In this document: positions 42,097 to 52,309 of the stretch, one piece after another
How positions within the stretch are numbered: the stretch's first letter is position 1
Layout of the letters: the number at the start of each line of letters is the position of its first letter
Assembly (NCBI RefSeq): GCF_900141825.1
Contig: NZ_FQYQ01000005.1
Coordinates: 1-64,000 of the forward strand
Source: Pseudobutyrivibrio xylanivorans DSM 14809
Lineage (GTDB): Bacteria; Bacillota; Clostridia; Lachnospirales; Lachnospiraceae
Length of the DNA: 64,000 nucleotides
Direction of reading: 5' to 3'
Notes under the pieces: model-generated
What the model was told of the DNA's origin: nothing
Databases searched by the model: none
The model's input: the letters and a program-made list of their open reading frames with translations, nothing else
Position numbers and translations under genes: made by a program

Positions 42097-43494
42097 TTAG
42101 AAAGTGAACTTGTCTGCAAAGTAAGCATCTAAGTCTGCAATAGCGATACGCTCCTGCTCCATAGAATCACGGTGACGAATTGTAACCATGTTATCTTCTT
42201 CAGAGTCAAAGTCATATGTAATGCAGAATGGTGTTCCGATTTCATCCATACGACGATATCTCTTACCGATTGTTCCTCTGTCATCAAATTCACAATTATA
42301 TTTTTTAGAAAGCTCTGTAAATACCTTCTCAGCACCTTCATTGAGCTTCTTAGAAAGTGGAAGTACACCAATCTTAACTGGTGCAAGTGCTGGGTGGAAA
42401 CGAAGAACTGTACGAACATCACTCTTTCCATCCTTACCAACCTCTTCTTCATCATATGCAGCACAAAGGAATGCAAGTACTACACGGTCTGCACCAAGAG
42501 ATGGCTCGATAACGTATGGTAAGTACTTCTCATTTGTCTCATCATCAAAATATGTAAGATCCTGACCAGATACATTCTGATGCTGTGTGAGGTCGTAATC
42601 TGTACGGCTGGCAATACCCCAAAGCTCGCCCCATCCGAATGGGAATAAGAACTCAATATCAGTAGTACCTGTAGAGTAGAATGAAAGCTCCTCTGGATCG
42701 TGGTCACGAAGACGCATCTCATCTTCCTTCATACCAAGTGAAAGTAACCAGTCACGGCAGAAGCTTCTCCAGTACTGGAACCATTCATCCTGTGAGCCTG
42801 GCTTACAGAAGAACTCAAGCTCCATCTGCTCGAACTCACGAGTACGGAATGTGAAGTTACCAGGTGTAATCTCGTTACGGAATGACTTACCAATCTGGCC
42901 GATACCAAATGGAACCTTCTTACGAGATGTACGCTGTACATTCTTGAAGTTTACGAAAATACCCTGAGCTGTCTCTGGGCGAAGATATACTGTATTCTTA
43001 GCATCCTCTGTAACACCCTGGAATGTCTTGAACATAAGGTTGAACTCACGAATATCTGTGAAGTTGTGCTTTCCACATGTAGGACATGGAACGTTGTTGC
43101 TCTCGATGAATTCCTTCATCTCTTCCTTTGTCCAGCCATCAACAGAACCCTTAAGCTCGATGTTGTTCTCAGCTGCAAAATCCTCGATAATCTTGTCAGC
43201 TCTGAAACGCTCGTGGCACTCCTTACAATCCATAAGTGGATCTGAGAATGAACCAAGGTGACCTGATGCAATCCATGTCTGTGGATTCATAAGGATGGCG
43301 CAATCAACACCAACGTTGTATGGATTCTCCTGAACGAACTTCTGCCACCAAGCTTTTTTAACATTGTTTTTAAGCTCGACACCAAGATTTCCATAATCCC
43401 ATGTATTAGCAAGTCCGCCGTAAATCTCTGAACCTGCATATACAAAGCCTCTTGCCTTAGCAAGAGCAATGATTTTGTCCATTGTCTTTTCCAT
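42097..43494 (-). CDS. glyQS: Glycyl-tRNA synthetase, single-chain
   Basis: 465 residues, the dimeric alpha2 type. Class II motifs include the N-terminal [23 protein letters not shown], motif 1/2 with [12 protein letters not shown] and [16 protein letters not shown], the Gly-binding [13 protein letters not shown], and motif 3 [14 protein letters not shown]-terminal anticodon-binding domain follows ([15 protein letters not shown]). A CxxC pair in the insertion (CPTCGKH and CKECHE) probably binds zinc. It charges tRNA-Gly. It is cotranscribed with era and recO. Confidence 0.97.
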   Translation of the reverse strand: MEKTMDKIIALAKARGFVYAGSEIYGGLANTWDYGNLGVELKNNVKKAWWQKFVQENPYNVGVDCAILMNPQTWIASGHLGSFSDPLMDCKECHERFRADKIIEDFAAENNIELKGSVDGWTKEEMKEFIESNNVPCPTCGKHNFTDIREFNLMFKTFQGVTEDAKNTVYLRPETAQGIFVNFKNVQRTSRKKVPFGIGQIGKSFRNEITPGNFTFRTREFEQMELEFFCKPGSQDEWFQYWRSFCRDWLLSLGMKEDEMRLRDHDPEELSFYSTGTTDIEFLFPFGWGELWGIASRTDYDLTQHQNVSGQDLTYFDDETNEKYLPYVIEPSLGADRVVLAFLCAAYDEEEVGKDGKSDVRTVLRFHPALAPVKIGVLPLSKKLNEGAEKVFTELSKKYNCEFDDRGTIGKRYRRMDEIGTPFCITYDFDSEEDNMVTIRHRDSMEQERIAIADLDAYFADKFTF

Positions 43495-43535
43495 AATTAT
43501 TATTTCCTCTCTATATAAATAAAAATTTATTTCTA

Positions 43536-44318
43536 TTATTTTTCTGGCTGGTAAACAATATAAACCAAATCTGTAGCATCATTATTTCCATCAGCCTGCT
43601 TTATGCTAACAGTATTTGCATCAACTACATCTGTGGATTTTTCTGAAACATAATAAATCTGTCCTGGCACTTTAACTGTTACATTTTCGCTAACTACCAC
43701 TACATTCATGCCTGCAAATTCTTCATCAGGCGTTACTGCGCGAGCTGTACCCTTTGTATCGTTTTCAGTGGTACAAAACAGTACTGAAAAATCGTAGCCA
43801 GCATTAACAGCACCCTCGTAGGAACCATTATAAGTGCTATAAGAACTGAATGCTGCATAACTTTCAGCATCTTTATAGGTAGTTTTAATGTAAACCTGCC
43901 CTTTTCTATATGTAAGTCTCTTTAATGAAATGGATTTTTCTCCATTTGTTTCATTAAACTCTTTAATCAAATTCTGTGTATATTTCTTAAATTCTGACTT
44001 AGAGTATGTCTGGGTATCGAAATCGGTGACTTCCTCAAAAACAACCTGTCCATCCTTTGAAAAGGTGATGGTGGATGTATCGGCTGTTCCTCCTGAAGAT
44101 AAAATTGCACCACCCAGCTTTACAACTAAAGTAACCAAAAGTGCAAGTAAAGCTACACATACCACACCCAAAATGATGCGGTTTCTCATTACTTCTTTTT
44201 GTCTTTTTTTTCGTCTGGCTGCTTGAAGTTCTTTGGCAGCAACACCCTGTCTTGTTGGACTGGCAGCATTCCTGGTACGCATACCGCCTTTTCCCCCAGC
44301 AGGTCTTCTTTGTGTCAT
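43536..44318 (-). CDS. Single-pass membrane protein, unknown
   Basis: 260 residues. The basic N-terminus (RRPAGGKGG...[13 protein letters not shown]) is followed by one membrane helix (about 48-70) and an extracytoplasmic domain of about 185 residues (with [22 protein letters not shown] and [14 protein letters not shown]). No known motif was seen. It overlaps recO by four bases (ATGA), so translation is coupled. Its position between recO and glycyl-tRNA synthetase recurs in Lachnospiraceae as far as I know, but the function is unknown. Confidence 0.7.
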   Translation of the reverse strand: MTQRRPAGGKGGMRTRNAASPTRQGVAAKELQAARRKKRQKEVMRNRIILGVVCVALLALLVTLVVKLGGAILSSGGTADTSTITFSKDGQVVFEEVTDFDTQTYSKSEFKKYTQNLIKEFNETNGEKSISLKRLTYRKGQVYIKTTYKDAESYAAFSSYSTYNGSYEGAVNAGYDFSVLFCTTENDTKGTARAVTPDEEFAGMNVVVVSENVTVKVPGQIYYVSEKSTDVVDANTVSIKQADGNNDATDLVYIVYQPEK

Positions 44319-45040
44319 AAAAATTCCTCGCTTTTATATTTGTGCGCTCTATAGTTTAATCTATAAGCGGACAAAATTCTAGTCAATTCTTCTTCCGTTT
44401 CGTTATTCAGTACAAAAGTATACAACTTTTCTATCTTAGATGAAACTATGAATTGCATGGCATACAGTGTAGATCCTGATATATCAGTGCCTGATTCCAG
44501 ATTGCCACACTCTCTACATAGCATCCCGTGACGCTTAAGAGAAAAGGTTGTTAAATTTTCCTTTTTTCCACAGCTGCAACACTGAAATACGTTGGGATAT
44601 TCGCCATCTATAACCCAGGTTCTTAAATCATAAATGTTCTTTAATAACCTGAGTGAAAACTTTCCTGATTCTAATGCCTTAAGACTTTGATATAAGAGAG
44701 CAAGCCGATGTCTCTCGTCAATACCCTCTACTGATAAAAAGTCTGCGACCTCAAGAAAATATGAGCCAAGACAAACCTTCTCGTAATCCAAAACCAAATC
44801 CCTGAAATAGTTGGAAATATTCGCTTTTGAAATATGATAAGAATTCCGACCTTCATATGCCTCAAAAGTACCGAAACAAAATGGTGAGCAAGCAGCAACC
44901 AGAGGGTTGTTTGGCCTTCTCGCACCCTTAGCAAAGGCTGTTACCCTGCCTGATTCCTTGGTAAGAATCACCAGTCTCTTATCAAATTCTCCCACATCAG
45001 AACTGGAAAGCACTAATCCAGTAAGGGTAACAAGTCCCAT
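44315..45040 (-). CDS. recO: DNA repair protein RecO
   Basis: 241 residues with an N-terminal OB fold (VTLTGLVLSSSDVGEFDKRLVILTKESGRVTAFAKGAR), a helical middle and a four-cysteine zinc finger (CCSCGKK and CREC, about 155-180). It loads RecA onto SSB-coated single strands in the RecFOR pathway. It starts three bases after era and overlaps the next gene by four. Era-recO linkage is typical. Confidence 0.95.
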   Translation of the reverse strand: MGLVTLTGLVLSSSDVGEFDKRLVILTKESGRVTAFAKGARRPNNPLVAACSPFCFGTFEAYEGRNSYHISKANISNYFRDLVLDYEKVCLGSYFLEVADFLSVEGIDERHRLALLYQSLKALESGKFSLRLLKNIYDLRTWVIDGEYPNVFQCCSCGKKENLTTFSLKRHGMLCRECGNLESGTDISGSTLYAMQFIVSSKIEKLYTFVLNNETEEELTRILSAYRLNYRAHKYKSEEFL

Positions 45041-45043
45041 TGA

Positions 45044-45952
45044 TTACAAGTCCTCTTTTTTGTATCCAAAATTCTTCAGCTCATAGTCGCTGTCACGCCA
45101 ATCCTTTTTAACCTTAACAAAAAGCTTAAGATTAACCTTGGCATCTAATAATTTTTCTATTTCGTATCGGGAATTGGTACCAATCTTCTTAATCATGGCA
45201 CCACCCTTTCCTATTATAATTCCCTTGTGAGAAGTCTTCTCGCAGATAATTGTTGCTTCGATATCCCACATAGCCTTCTTGCCAGGACGTTCTTTCATGG
45301 TATCAATGGCAATTGCGATACCATGTGGAACCTCATCATTAAGAGCATGAAGTGATTTCTCTCTGATAATCTCTGCTGTGATTTCTCTAAGAGTCTGATT
45401 TGTAACAGTCTCTTCGTCATAGAAGGCAGGACCTTCTGGAAGATGTTTAAATATAGTAGAAAGAAGATCGTCACATCCCTCTCCGTGAAGAGCAGAAACT
45501 GGAACTACCTCGATAAAATTGCATAAATCCTTGAACGCCTGGATTGTTTCTCCAACCTTTGCACCATCAGCCATGTCGATTTTGTTGATAACTAAGATAA
45601 CTGGCGCATCAACTGTGGAAAGAAGCTCTGCAATCTTCTTATCTCCAGCTCCAACCTTTGTATCTGGCTCAATCAGCCAAAGAATAAGATCCACATCATT
45701 GATTGTACTCTTTGCTGCAGACATCATGTACTCACCAAGCTTGTTCTTAGCCTGATGCATACCTGGTGTGTCAAGAAATACAATCTGACCTACCTCTTCA
45801 TCTGTGTAAACAGTCTGAATACGGTTTCTGGTTGTCTGTGGCTTGTTGCTGGTGATAGCAATCTTCTGACCTATGATATGGTTCATCAAAGTGCTCTTAC
45901 CAACATTTGGACGACCTACAATTGTTACAAATCCCGATTTAAAATTACTCAT
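45044..45952 (-). CDS. era: GTPase Era
   Basis: 302 residues. The Era GTPase domain has the G1 motif GRPNVGKST (12-20), the switch region TTRNR, G3 DTPGMH, G4 NKID and G5 SAL. A C-terminal KH domain contains GIIIGKGGAMIKKIG. Era binds the 16S rRNA 3' end and helps 30S maturation. It is 11 bases downstream of the M16 peptidase. Confidence 0.97.
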   Translation of the reverse strand: MSNFKSGFVTIVGRPNVGKSTLMNHIIGQKIAITSNKPQTTRNRIQTVYTDEEVGQIVFLDTPGMHQAKNKLGEYMMSAAKSTINDVDLILWLIEPDTKVGAGDKKIAELLSTVDAPVILVINKIDMADGAKVGETIQAFKDLCNFIEVVPVSALHGEGCDDLLSTIFKHLPEGPAFYDEETVTNQTLREITAEIIREKSLHALNDEVPHGIAIAIDTMKERPGKKAMWDIEATIICEKTSHKGIIIGKGGAMIKKIGTNSRYEIEKLLDAKVNLKLFVKVKKDWRDSDYELKNFGYKKEDL

Positions 45953-45963
45953 ACTCTTTCCTC

Positions 45964-48870
45964 TTAATACAAATTTTCAATAGAATCAAATAAATTACTA
46001 TTTTGATTTATTACGTTCTCATTTCCTACGACGCATACGTGGTGCTGGGCTACGGCGGCATCGATTGGCGCTGCCAAAGCTCTGATATCTTCTACTGTAG
46101 CATCAAGAACTTCATTACGAACTTTCTGAAGATCCTCGTACTTCGTTCCCGACATATAACAGTTCAATCCTCTAAGTCCTCGCTGTGAAGGAGTGAGAGG
46201 TGTATCCATGCCGCTGACAGTTCCAATTATGTACTTGGTCATATCTCTGTCATCAGCATCGAAGTTTCTAAGGTAATCTCCTGTCTCCTCAAAGACCTTT
46301 AATGTCTCTGTAAGATTTGGATCACGATATGAAACAAATACCAAATCTCCCTGACGGCTGGAGTTCATGCTACATCCATATGCACCGCCCTGAACTCTGA
46401 CCTTTATCCAAAAATAATCATAGCCAAGAATGGTATTTAATATCTTGAATGCTCCATTGTATTCATAGCCAGCTTTTCTAAAATCACCTGCCATTGCAAC
46501 ATATTGAATCTGAGAAGCATCCTTGAGCGCTTCTTTAACTTCATGCTCTTTGAACTGGAATCCGCCAAAATCATATCTTTCATCTGATAATAATGGCTTA
46601 ATCTCAGCAACAAGTCTCTTGGCCTGACTGAGAACCTCAGTCTTTCCTGTAGAGGATACAATTAGTCTTGATTTAGAGAAAATATACTTAGTTAATAAAT
46701 TTAATTTAGATATAACTTCATCTTTTCTACTATCAAAGTTCTCTTCTAAGTCAACAAGGAAGCGATAGAATGAAATTCCACTGCCTGCCTCTGAAATGGC
46801 AGCCTTCTTTGAGAATCCACATCTTGCTCTGGTAGCTGCAATCATGTTTCCACGAGAGCTGATATTTGATTCCATATGAGACTTTTCAGCTGTAATAAGT
46901 TCCTTTAAACGCTTCTCATCTGAGAAATCTGTATGAAGAAGCATCTCTAATGCTAAATCCTTTGCTGCATCAGCTTCATCATAAATAAACTTAGAACGAA
47001 CTTCAAAAGTAACTTTACATTCGTCTGGCGAACCAAATACTTCATATATAGCAGTGTTTGTAGTGATTCCACCTGTGTGAAGATACATCTCATTAGTGAA
47101 ATCTGTGTAGGTGAAATGCTCAGTGTCCAGCAAACCAATGAATCTCTCAAGCATAGATACATATGGAAGCCACTCAGCACTAACATCACTTATATCAAAT
47201 ACCATATTGAAGTAATGGATTCCATTGGTGCTAACCTTGTGATGAAGCAATGTGGTGCCATCCTCATCATGCACAGCTAAATCTATTGGACGAGCTTCTC
47301 TTCTAAGATCCAATCGAGAAAGCATTGGAATCTTTTCCAAGTCCTTCTTTGGAGAAGGTGTCTCCTGATATTCTTTAAGGTAAGCTGTGTGTTCAACTAT
47401 CTGCTTTATCTCTTCACGAGAAAGCTTTGATTTTACCTCTGCTAAATGTTTCTTCAGTTCTTCATCATCGGCACCTGTAAGCCCCTGCTTAGGACGAAGT
47501 GTGACGATAGATTTGTGATTATTAGAAAGTAGGTAAACATCGGCAATATAATCAAAAAGCCCATTCTCAACTCTAGATTTAATTTTCTCCAATACTTCAA
47601 CAGAATGGAGATGTAAGAAAGGCTGGTTCTTATCGTAAAGCCAGCTATCCAAAAGCTGAAGACCAATGATAAGACCCTTTGGAGCACTTCCAAAATCCAG
47701 CTCTCTTGCTCTAAACTGTTCTCCGTTAATTGAAGCAAATAGAGTCTTTTTATCGATACCCTTCTTTATTTCTTTCTCAAGAGTAGTATCGATAATTTCT
47801 ACGAAACGATCCTTGTCTTCCTCATTAGCTCCTCTTGCTACAATACTAAAAAACATCTGTCGCTGAGAAGATTCAAATGAACACTCCACGTCCTCTGCGA
47901 TATTGGCATCAATAAGAGCCTGGTAAAGTGGCGCACCCGGAGCAGAAACTAAAGCGTAATTTAATATATCAAATGCACGGTACATATTAGGGTCTAGAAC
48001 ATCGCCTATACATACATTGTATGAAAGGTAGGCGTTGTTTTCGATTTCCTGATCCTCTGCAATAGAATAATCAACAGTCTTCTCTACTGGCTTATCAAAA
48101 GGCTTCTGCATCTTAATCTCAGAATCTACCTCTAGATAATCATAGTAGCGGAGATATTTTGTATCTAAGTACTCTAAAAGGTCATCTATATCAACATTGC
48201 CGTAAATGTAAATATATGAATTGCTTGGGTGATAATACTTGCTATGGAAGGCAAGGAAATCCTCATAAGTAAGTGATGGAATTACCTTTGGATCGCCACC
48301 CGACTCAATAGCGTAAGTGGTATCTGGGAATAGTGAATTTAAAATCTGACGATTTAAAACATCATCTGGAGATGAGTATGCTCCCTTCATCTCATTGTAT
48401 ACAACACCATTGATGGTTAATTCGCTATTCTCATCCTCCATCTCATAGTGCCAGCCCTCCTGCTCAAATATCTCACGATACTTGTAGATATTTGGATGGA
48501 AAACCGCATCCATGTATACGTCAATAAGATTCATGTAATCATTGTCATTTGTACTGGCAATTGGGTATACAGTCTTATCAGGATATGTGATAGCATTAAG
48601 GAAAGTATTAAGACTTCCCTTTACCAACTCTACAAATGGGTCCTTAACAGGATATTTGTCTGAACCGCAAAGAACAGTGTGCTCTACAATATGCGCCACA
48701 CCTGTGGAATCCTTTGGTGGTGTTCTAAATCCTACATAAAATACCTTGTTATCGTCATCATTTGAAATAAAACAAATTCTAGCCTTTGTCTTTTTGTGTT
48801 CAAATATAAAACCAAGGGAATCAAGTCCCTCAAGCTTTTCTTCCTTTAATAGTTCATATGCCTTGTTCAA
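45964..48870 (-). CDS. M16C metallopeptidase (PreP-like), TTG start
   Basis: 968 residues, the single-chain PreP form with two M16 halves. The active half has the inverted zinc motif HIVEH (GVAHIVEHTVLCGSDKYPVKDPF) with a downstream Glu-containing helix (YNEMKGAYSSP). An M16C-associated linker follows at about 465-720. The inactive half ends with SYRDPNLTETLKVFEETGDYL. There is no signal peptide, so it is cytoplasmic and degrades unstructured peptides. The start is TTG, eight bases after GGAG that lies within the mscS 3' end; the nearby ATG codons lack this site. Confidence 0.93.
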   Translation of the reverse strand: MNKAYELLKEEKLEGLDSLGFIFEHKKTKARICFISNDDDNKVFYVGFRTPPKDSTGVAHIVEHTVLCGSDKYPVKDPFVELVKGSLNTFLNAITYPDKTVYPIASTNDNDYMNLIDVYMDAVFHPNIYKYREIFEQEGWHYEMEDENSELTINGVVYNEMKGAYSSPDDVLNRQILNSLFPDTTYAIESGGDPKVIPSLTYEDFLAFHSKYYHPSNSYIYIYGNVDIDDLLEYLDTKYLRYYDYLEVDSEIKMQKPFDKPVEKTVDYSIAEDQEIENNAYLSYNVCIGDVLDPNMYRAFDILNYALVSAPGAPLYQALIDANIAEDVECSFESSQRQMFFSIVARGANEEDKDRFVEIIDTTLEKEIKKGIDKKTLFASINGEQFRARELDFGSAPKGLIIGLQLLDSWLYDKNQPFLHLHSVEVLEKIKSRVENGLFDYIADVYLLSNNHKSIVTLRPKQGLTGADDEELKKHLAEVKSKLSREEIKQIVEHTAYLKEYQETPSPKKDLEKIPMLSRLDLRREARPIDLAVHDEDGTTLLHHKVSTNGIHYFNMVFDISDVSAEWLPYVSMLERFIGLLDTEHFTYTDFTNEMYLHTGGITTNTAIYEVFGSPDECKVTFEVRSKFIYDEADAAKDLALEMLLHTDFSDEKRLKELITAEKSHMESNISSRGNMIAATRARCGFSKKAAISEAGSGISFYRFLVDLEENFDSRKDEVISKLNLLTKYIFSKSRLIVSSTGKTEVLSQAKRLVAEIKPLLSDERYDFGGFQFKEHEVKEALKDASQIQYVAMAGDFRKAGYEYNGAFKILNTILGYDYFWIKVRVQGGAYGCSMNSSRQGDLVFVSYRDPNLTETLKVFEETGDYLRNFDADDRDMTKYIIGTVSGMDTPLTPSQRGLRGLNCYMSGTKYEDLQKVRNEVLDATVEDIRALAAPIDAAVAQHHVCVVGNENVINQNSNLFDSIENLY

Positions 48871-48872
48871 AG

Positions 48873-49751
48873 CTACTTCTCCTTTATGTGAACGTCTAAC
48901 TGATTAAAGCAGATTTCGACGCCTTCTTTATCAAATCTATTTTTAATTTCTTCTAAAACATCCCATTTTGTCTGCCAAAAGTATTCTGTCTCCACCCAAA
49001 ATCTAAGTCCAATCTGAACTGAGCTGTCTGCCAGCTCCGCAACGAATACTTTTACTGGTTCATCAGTGATAAGGTGATCCTGCTTCTCAGCAATGGCCTT
49101 CATTATCTCCTTAGCCTTCTTAATATCTGAATCATAACTGATGCCGACTGTCTCATTAAACATACGACGAGTCATGGAAGTATTATTTGTGATAGATGAT
49201 GACGAAAGCAAACCGTTTGGTACCTGGACTAAACGTCCATCAATCATCTTAAGAGTAGTGTAGATAATATTAATCTTCTCTACTGTACCTTCCTGACCTG
49301 TAGAATGCTCGATAATATAATCTCCCACTCTGAATGGGTGCATGAGAAGAATGAGAACTCCACCAGCAAAATTTGAAAGTGCCCCCTGCAAAGCAAGACC
49401 GATAGTAACACCAAGACCTGCCACTGCAGCGGAAATTGATGTAGTGGTAACACCAAACAATCCCAGTATGATAGTAATTAAAATAATATAGAAAATCCAC
49501 TTAAGCACAGACTCCAAAAACGTCTCCACACCTGGATCCACGTCCTTAAGACTCATCGCTCGATGGAATACCTTTATAATTCCTTTGATTATTTGGGTAC
49601 CTACAAAGAATACTACAATAGAAAGTACTACGCTCCAGCCAAAACTCCAGAATTTGGGAATCATTCCCTCTAGCTGTTGCTGTATAACACCTTTTTGAAT
49701 GTCTTCTACTAATTCTTCCGCTGTAACTGTCTCTAATTCTGCTGCTAACAC
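48873..49751 (-). CDS. MscS-family mechanosensitive channel, GTG start
   Basis: 292 residues. Three membrane helices (about 34-55, 75-98, 105-130) are followed by the MscS pore helix rich in Gly/Ala (AAVAGLGVTIGLALQGALSNFAGGVLIL) and the beta domain with GDYIIEHSTGQEGTVEKINIIYTTLK and PNGLLSSSSITNNTS. It opens on membrane tension to release osmolytes. GTG is used, seven bases after GGAGG. It sits just after structured element C and leads the transcript that continues into the M16 peptidase, era and recO. Confidence 0.93.
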   Translation of the reverse strand: MLAAELETVTAEELVEDIQKGVIQQQLEGMIPKFWSFGWSVVLSIVVFFVGTQIIKGIIKVFHRAMSLKDVDPGVETFLESVLKWIFYIILITIILGLFGVTTTSISAAVAGLGVTIGLALQGALSNFAGGVLILLMHPFRVGDYIIEHSTGQEGTVEKINIIYTTLKMIDGRLVQVPNGLLSSSSITNNTSMTRRMFNETVGISYDSDIKKAKEIMKAIAEKQDHLITDEPVKVFVAELADSSVQIGLRFWVETEYFWQTKWDVLEEIKNRFDKEGVEICFNQLDVHIKEK

Positions 49752-49802
49752 GTGCGATCCTCCCTCTCGTTACAATCCGTAATATTATAGCACAATCAAG
49801 CT

Positions 49803-49898
49803 AAAAAAACACCTAGTCACACTCTCAAGCCTCAGTATTGCCCGTCGCGAGATTGGCTCCTTGAGCAACACTGAGAGCTTGATAGCTACTAGGTGTTT
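49803..49898 (-). terminator. Structured element C with long outer stem and U-run
   Basis: On the minus strand an 11-bp AAACACCTAGT/ACTAGGTGTTT outer stem (49888-49898 with 49807-49817) encloses the GCT-a-TCAAG-ct-CTCAG...CTGAG-g-CTTGA-g-AGT bulged helix shared with elements A and B. It is followed by TTTTTT. It ends the DUF1015 transcript about 50 bases before mscS, so here the element serves as a terminator. Confidence 0.75.
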
Positions 49899-49908
49899 CT
49901 TAATTATT

Positions 49909-51144
49909 CTATATACGGTGTATAAACAATCCACTTCTGAGCTTTGGCTCAAACCATGTGCTCTTTGGTGGCATGAGCAGCCCTGCATCAGCCACATCAA
50001 ATAACTCCTGAATGCTGGTTGGATACATAGCAAATGCGATTTTGCAATCTGTGTTACAACGACGCTCCAGCTCTTCTAAGCCTCGAATCCCACCGACAAA
50101 ATCTATTCTGTCATCAGTTTTTGGATCTGAAATTCCAAGTAGTGGCTCTAATACAAGATTTTGAAGAAGAGATACATCAAGTCCTTCAACAGGATCGTCT
50201 ACTAGCAATTCTGGTTTCACCTGACATAAATACCAGGTTCCTTCCAAAAGCATACTCCACTGTCCCTTAGTCTGTGGGCGAATCGGCTTATCAGAGGTTT
50301 CCAAAACCTCTACCACCGAATCCAACTCCTCTAAAAGCTCCTCAGGTGCAAGTCCATTTAAATCCTTTACAACTCTGTTATAATCGTAAATTTTAAGTTC
50401 CTCATCTGGAAAGAGAACTGACAGGAAGAAATTAAAATCTTCCTTTCCTGTAAATCCTGGATTCTCATCTCTACGCTTTAATCCCACCTTAACTGCACTT
50501 GCAGCACGATGATGACCATCTGCAATATAAATGCTATCCATCTTATCAAAGGCTGTCGTAATAAGCGCCTTATCCATCATCTTATCGATAACCCAGCAGC
50601 GATGTCTGATTCCATCCTCTGCTGTAAAATCATATACTGGCTGACGGCTCTTGGTCTTGGCTACAACACCACTTATTGTATGATCCGCCTTATATGCCAA
50701 AAAGATTGGCCCTGTCTGAGCACTACAGGTATCCACATGTCTGATTCTGTCTTGCTCCTTTTCAGCTCTGGTATTCTCGTGCTTTTTGATGACAGATTTC
50801 TGATAGTCATCAATAGATGCACATGCCACGATTCCAGTCTGTGAGCGACCATCCATAGTAAGCTCATAAAGATAGAAGAACTCGCCATCATCCTGAATAA
50901 AGTGGCCTTCGTCTATCCACTGATTTAACATTTCTGCAGCCTTGTTATAAACAGCATCCGAGTACATATCTACATCCGGTGCAAATTGTGTCTCTGGTCT
51001 ATCAATCGCAAGAAATGAACATGGCTGTTCCTTAACCTTCTCGTAGGCCTCCTGTCTGTTATAAACATCATAAGGAAGGGCTGCTATAACAGCAGCCTCC
51101 TCTTTGCTTGGACGTATGGCCTTAAATGGTACTATCAACGCCAT
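49909..51144 (-). CDS. DUF1015 family protein
   Basis: 411 residues. The conserved DUF1015 pattern is seen: opening VPFKAIRPSKEEAAVIAALPYDV, FLAIDRPE, the central YIADGHHRAASA (about residue 213), and LFPDEELKIYDYNRVV. The His-His-Arg motif hints at a phosphate or metal site and, in line with reports that SerK/DUF1015-like relatives act on serine, a link to serine phosphorylation is possible; I cannot confirm it from sequence. One base separates it from serA, so it is translated with the serine genes. Confidence 0.85.
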   Translation of the reverse strand: MALIVPFKAIRPSKEEAAVIAALPYDVYNRQEAYEKVKEQPCSFLAIDRPETQFAPDVDMYSDAVYNKAAEMLNQWIDEGHFIQDDGEFFYLYELTMDGRSQTGIVACASIDDYQKSVIKKHENTRAEKEQDRIRHVDTCSAQTGPIFLAYKADHTISGVVAKTKSRQPVYDFTAEDGIRHRCWVIDKMMDKALITTAFDKMDSIYIADGHHRAASAVKVGLKRRDENPGFTGKEDFNFFLSVLFPDEELKIYDYNRVVKDLNGLAPEELLEELDSVVEVLETSDKPIRPQTKGQWSMLLEGTWYLCQVKPELLVDDPVEGLDVSLLQNLVLEPLLGISDPKTDDRIDFVGGIRGLEELERRCNTDCKIAFAMYPTSIQELFDVADAGLLMPPKSTWFEPKLRSGLFIHRI

Positions 51145-51145
51145 T

Positions 51146-52309
51146 TTATTTAACCACCCTTACTTTTATTACTCCTTCTACCTTAGCAATTTCATCAACG
51201 ACTGAGTCGCTAATCTTTGAGCCTAAATCAAGGAGTGTATATGCATAGTCTCCGCGGCTCTTGTTTGTCATATCATCTACGTTTACATTTTCATTACTAA
51301 GAATTGTAGTGAATGAAGCAATAAGACCTGCCTTGTTCTTGTGAAGAATAGCAACACGTGACTCAGCAGTACAAACACCCATATCACAATCTGGATAGTT
51401 TACAGAATGTGTAATATTACCATTCTCCATATAATCCATTACTTCCTTAACTGCCATGACTGCACAGTTATCCTCAGCCTCCTCAGTTGAAGCACCAAGA
51501 TGTGGTGTACAGATAACCCCCTTCTTTCCTGCAACAGTTGGGTTTGCAAAATCTGTTACGTAATTGCGAACCTTTCCTGCCTCGATACCATCAAGTACAG
51601 CCTTCTCATCAACAAGAAGATCACGGGCAAAGTTAAGAATAACAACACCCTTCTTCATAATCTGAACTGCCTCTTTATTAATCATGCCCTTTGTAGCATC
51701 AAGAAGTGGAACATGAACTGTAATGAAATCGCACTCTCTATAGATGTCCTCAACGTTAGTAACGTGCTTTACATTTCTTGAAAGATTCCAAGCTGCATTT
51801 ACGGAAATATATGGATCGTAGCCAAGCACTTCCATTCCAAGGCGATTAGCATCATTAGCTACCTTTACACCGATTGCTCCAAGTCCGATAACACCAAGCT
51901 TCTTTCCTGCAATCTCAGTACCTGCAAAAGCCTTCTTAGCCTTTTCAGCTGTCTTTCCAATGTTCTCGTCATCCTTGTTTTCAAGTACCCAGTTGATACC
52001 ACCTACGATGTCACGGCTTGCAAGAAGCATTCCTGCAAAAACAAGCTCCTTAACACCATTTGCATTTGCACCTGGAGTGTTGAATACAACAATTCCTTCC
52101 TCAGCACATTTATCAAGTGGAATATTGTTTACACCGGCGCCGGCACGGGCAACGCATGAAAGCTTGTCACCAAGCTCGATGTCATGCATAGCTGCTGAAC
52201 GTACAAGAACAGCATCTGCCTCACCGATTGTCTCTACCTTTTTATAATCTGTTGAGAAAAGCTCTAAGCCCTTGTCAGAAATTGGATTTAAGCAATTGAA
52301 TGTATACAT
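51146..52309 (-). CDS. serA: D-3-phosphoglycerate dehydrogenase
   Basis: 387 residues, the short form with an ACT domain. The NAD-binding motif is GVIGLGAIGVKVANDANRLG; catalytic residues are in RAGAGVNNIP, ARDLL and the His of CTPHLGASTEEAEDN. The C-terminal ACT domain (about 320-387) may bind serine as feedback inhibitor. It oxidises 3-phosphoglycerate, the first serine-pathway step. Its ATG overlaps the serC stop by one base (TAATG), so translation is coupled. Confidence 0.96.
   Translation of the reverse strand: MYTFNCLNPISDKGLELFSTDYKKVETIGEADAVLVRSAAMHDIELGDKLSCVARAGAGVNNIPLDKCAEEGIVVFNTPGANANGVKELVFAGMLLASRDIVGGINWVLENKDDENIGKTAEKAKKAFAGTEIAGKKLGVIGLGAIGVKVANDANRLGMEVLGYDPYISVNAAWNLSRNVKHVTNVEDIYRECDFITVHVPLLDATKGMINKEAVQIMKKGVVILNFARDLLVDEKAVLDGIEAGKVRNYVTDFANPTVAGKKGVICTPHLGASTEEAEDNCAVMAVKEVMDYMENGNITHSVNYPDCDMGVCTAESRVAILHKNKAGLIASFTTILSNENVNVDDMTNKSRGDYAYTLLDLGSKISDSVVDEIAKVEGVIKVRVVK

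Noticed and set aside
42129-43469. Alternative ORFs on both strands within glycyl-tRNA synthetase
   Set aside because: They are frame shadows; the synthetase frame carries all class II motifs over its full length.
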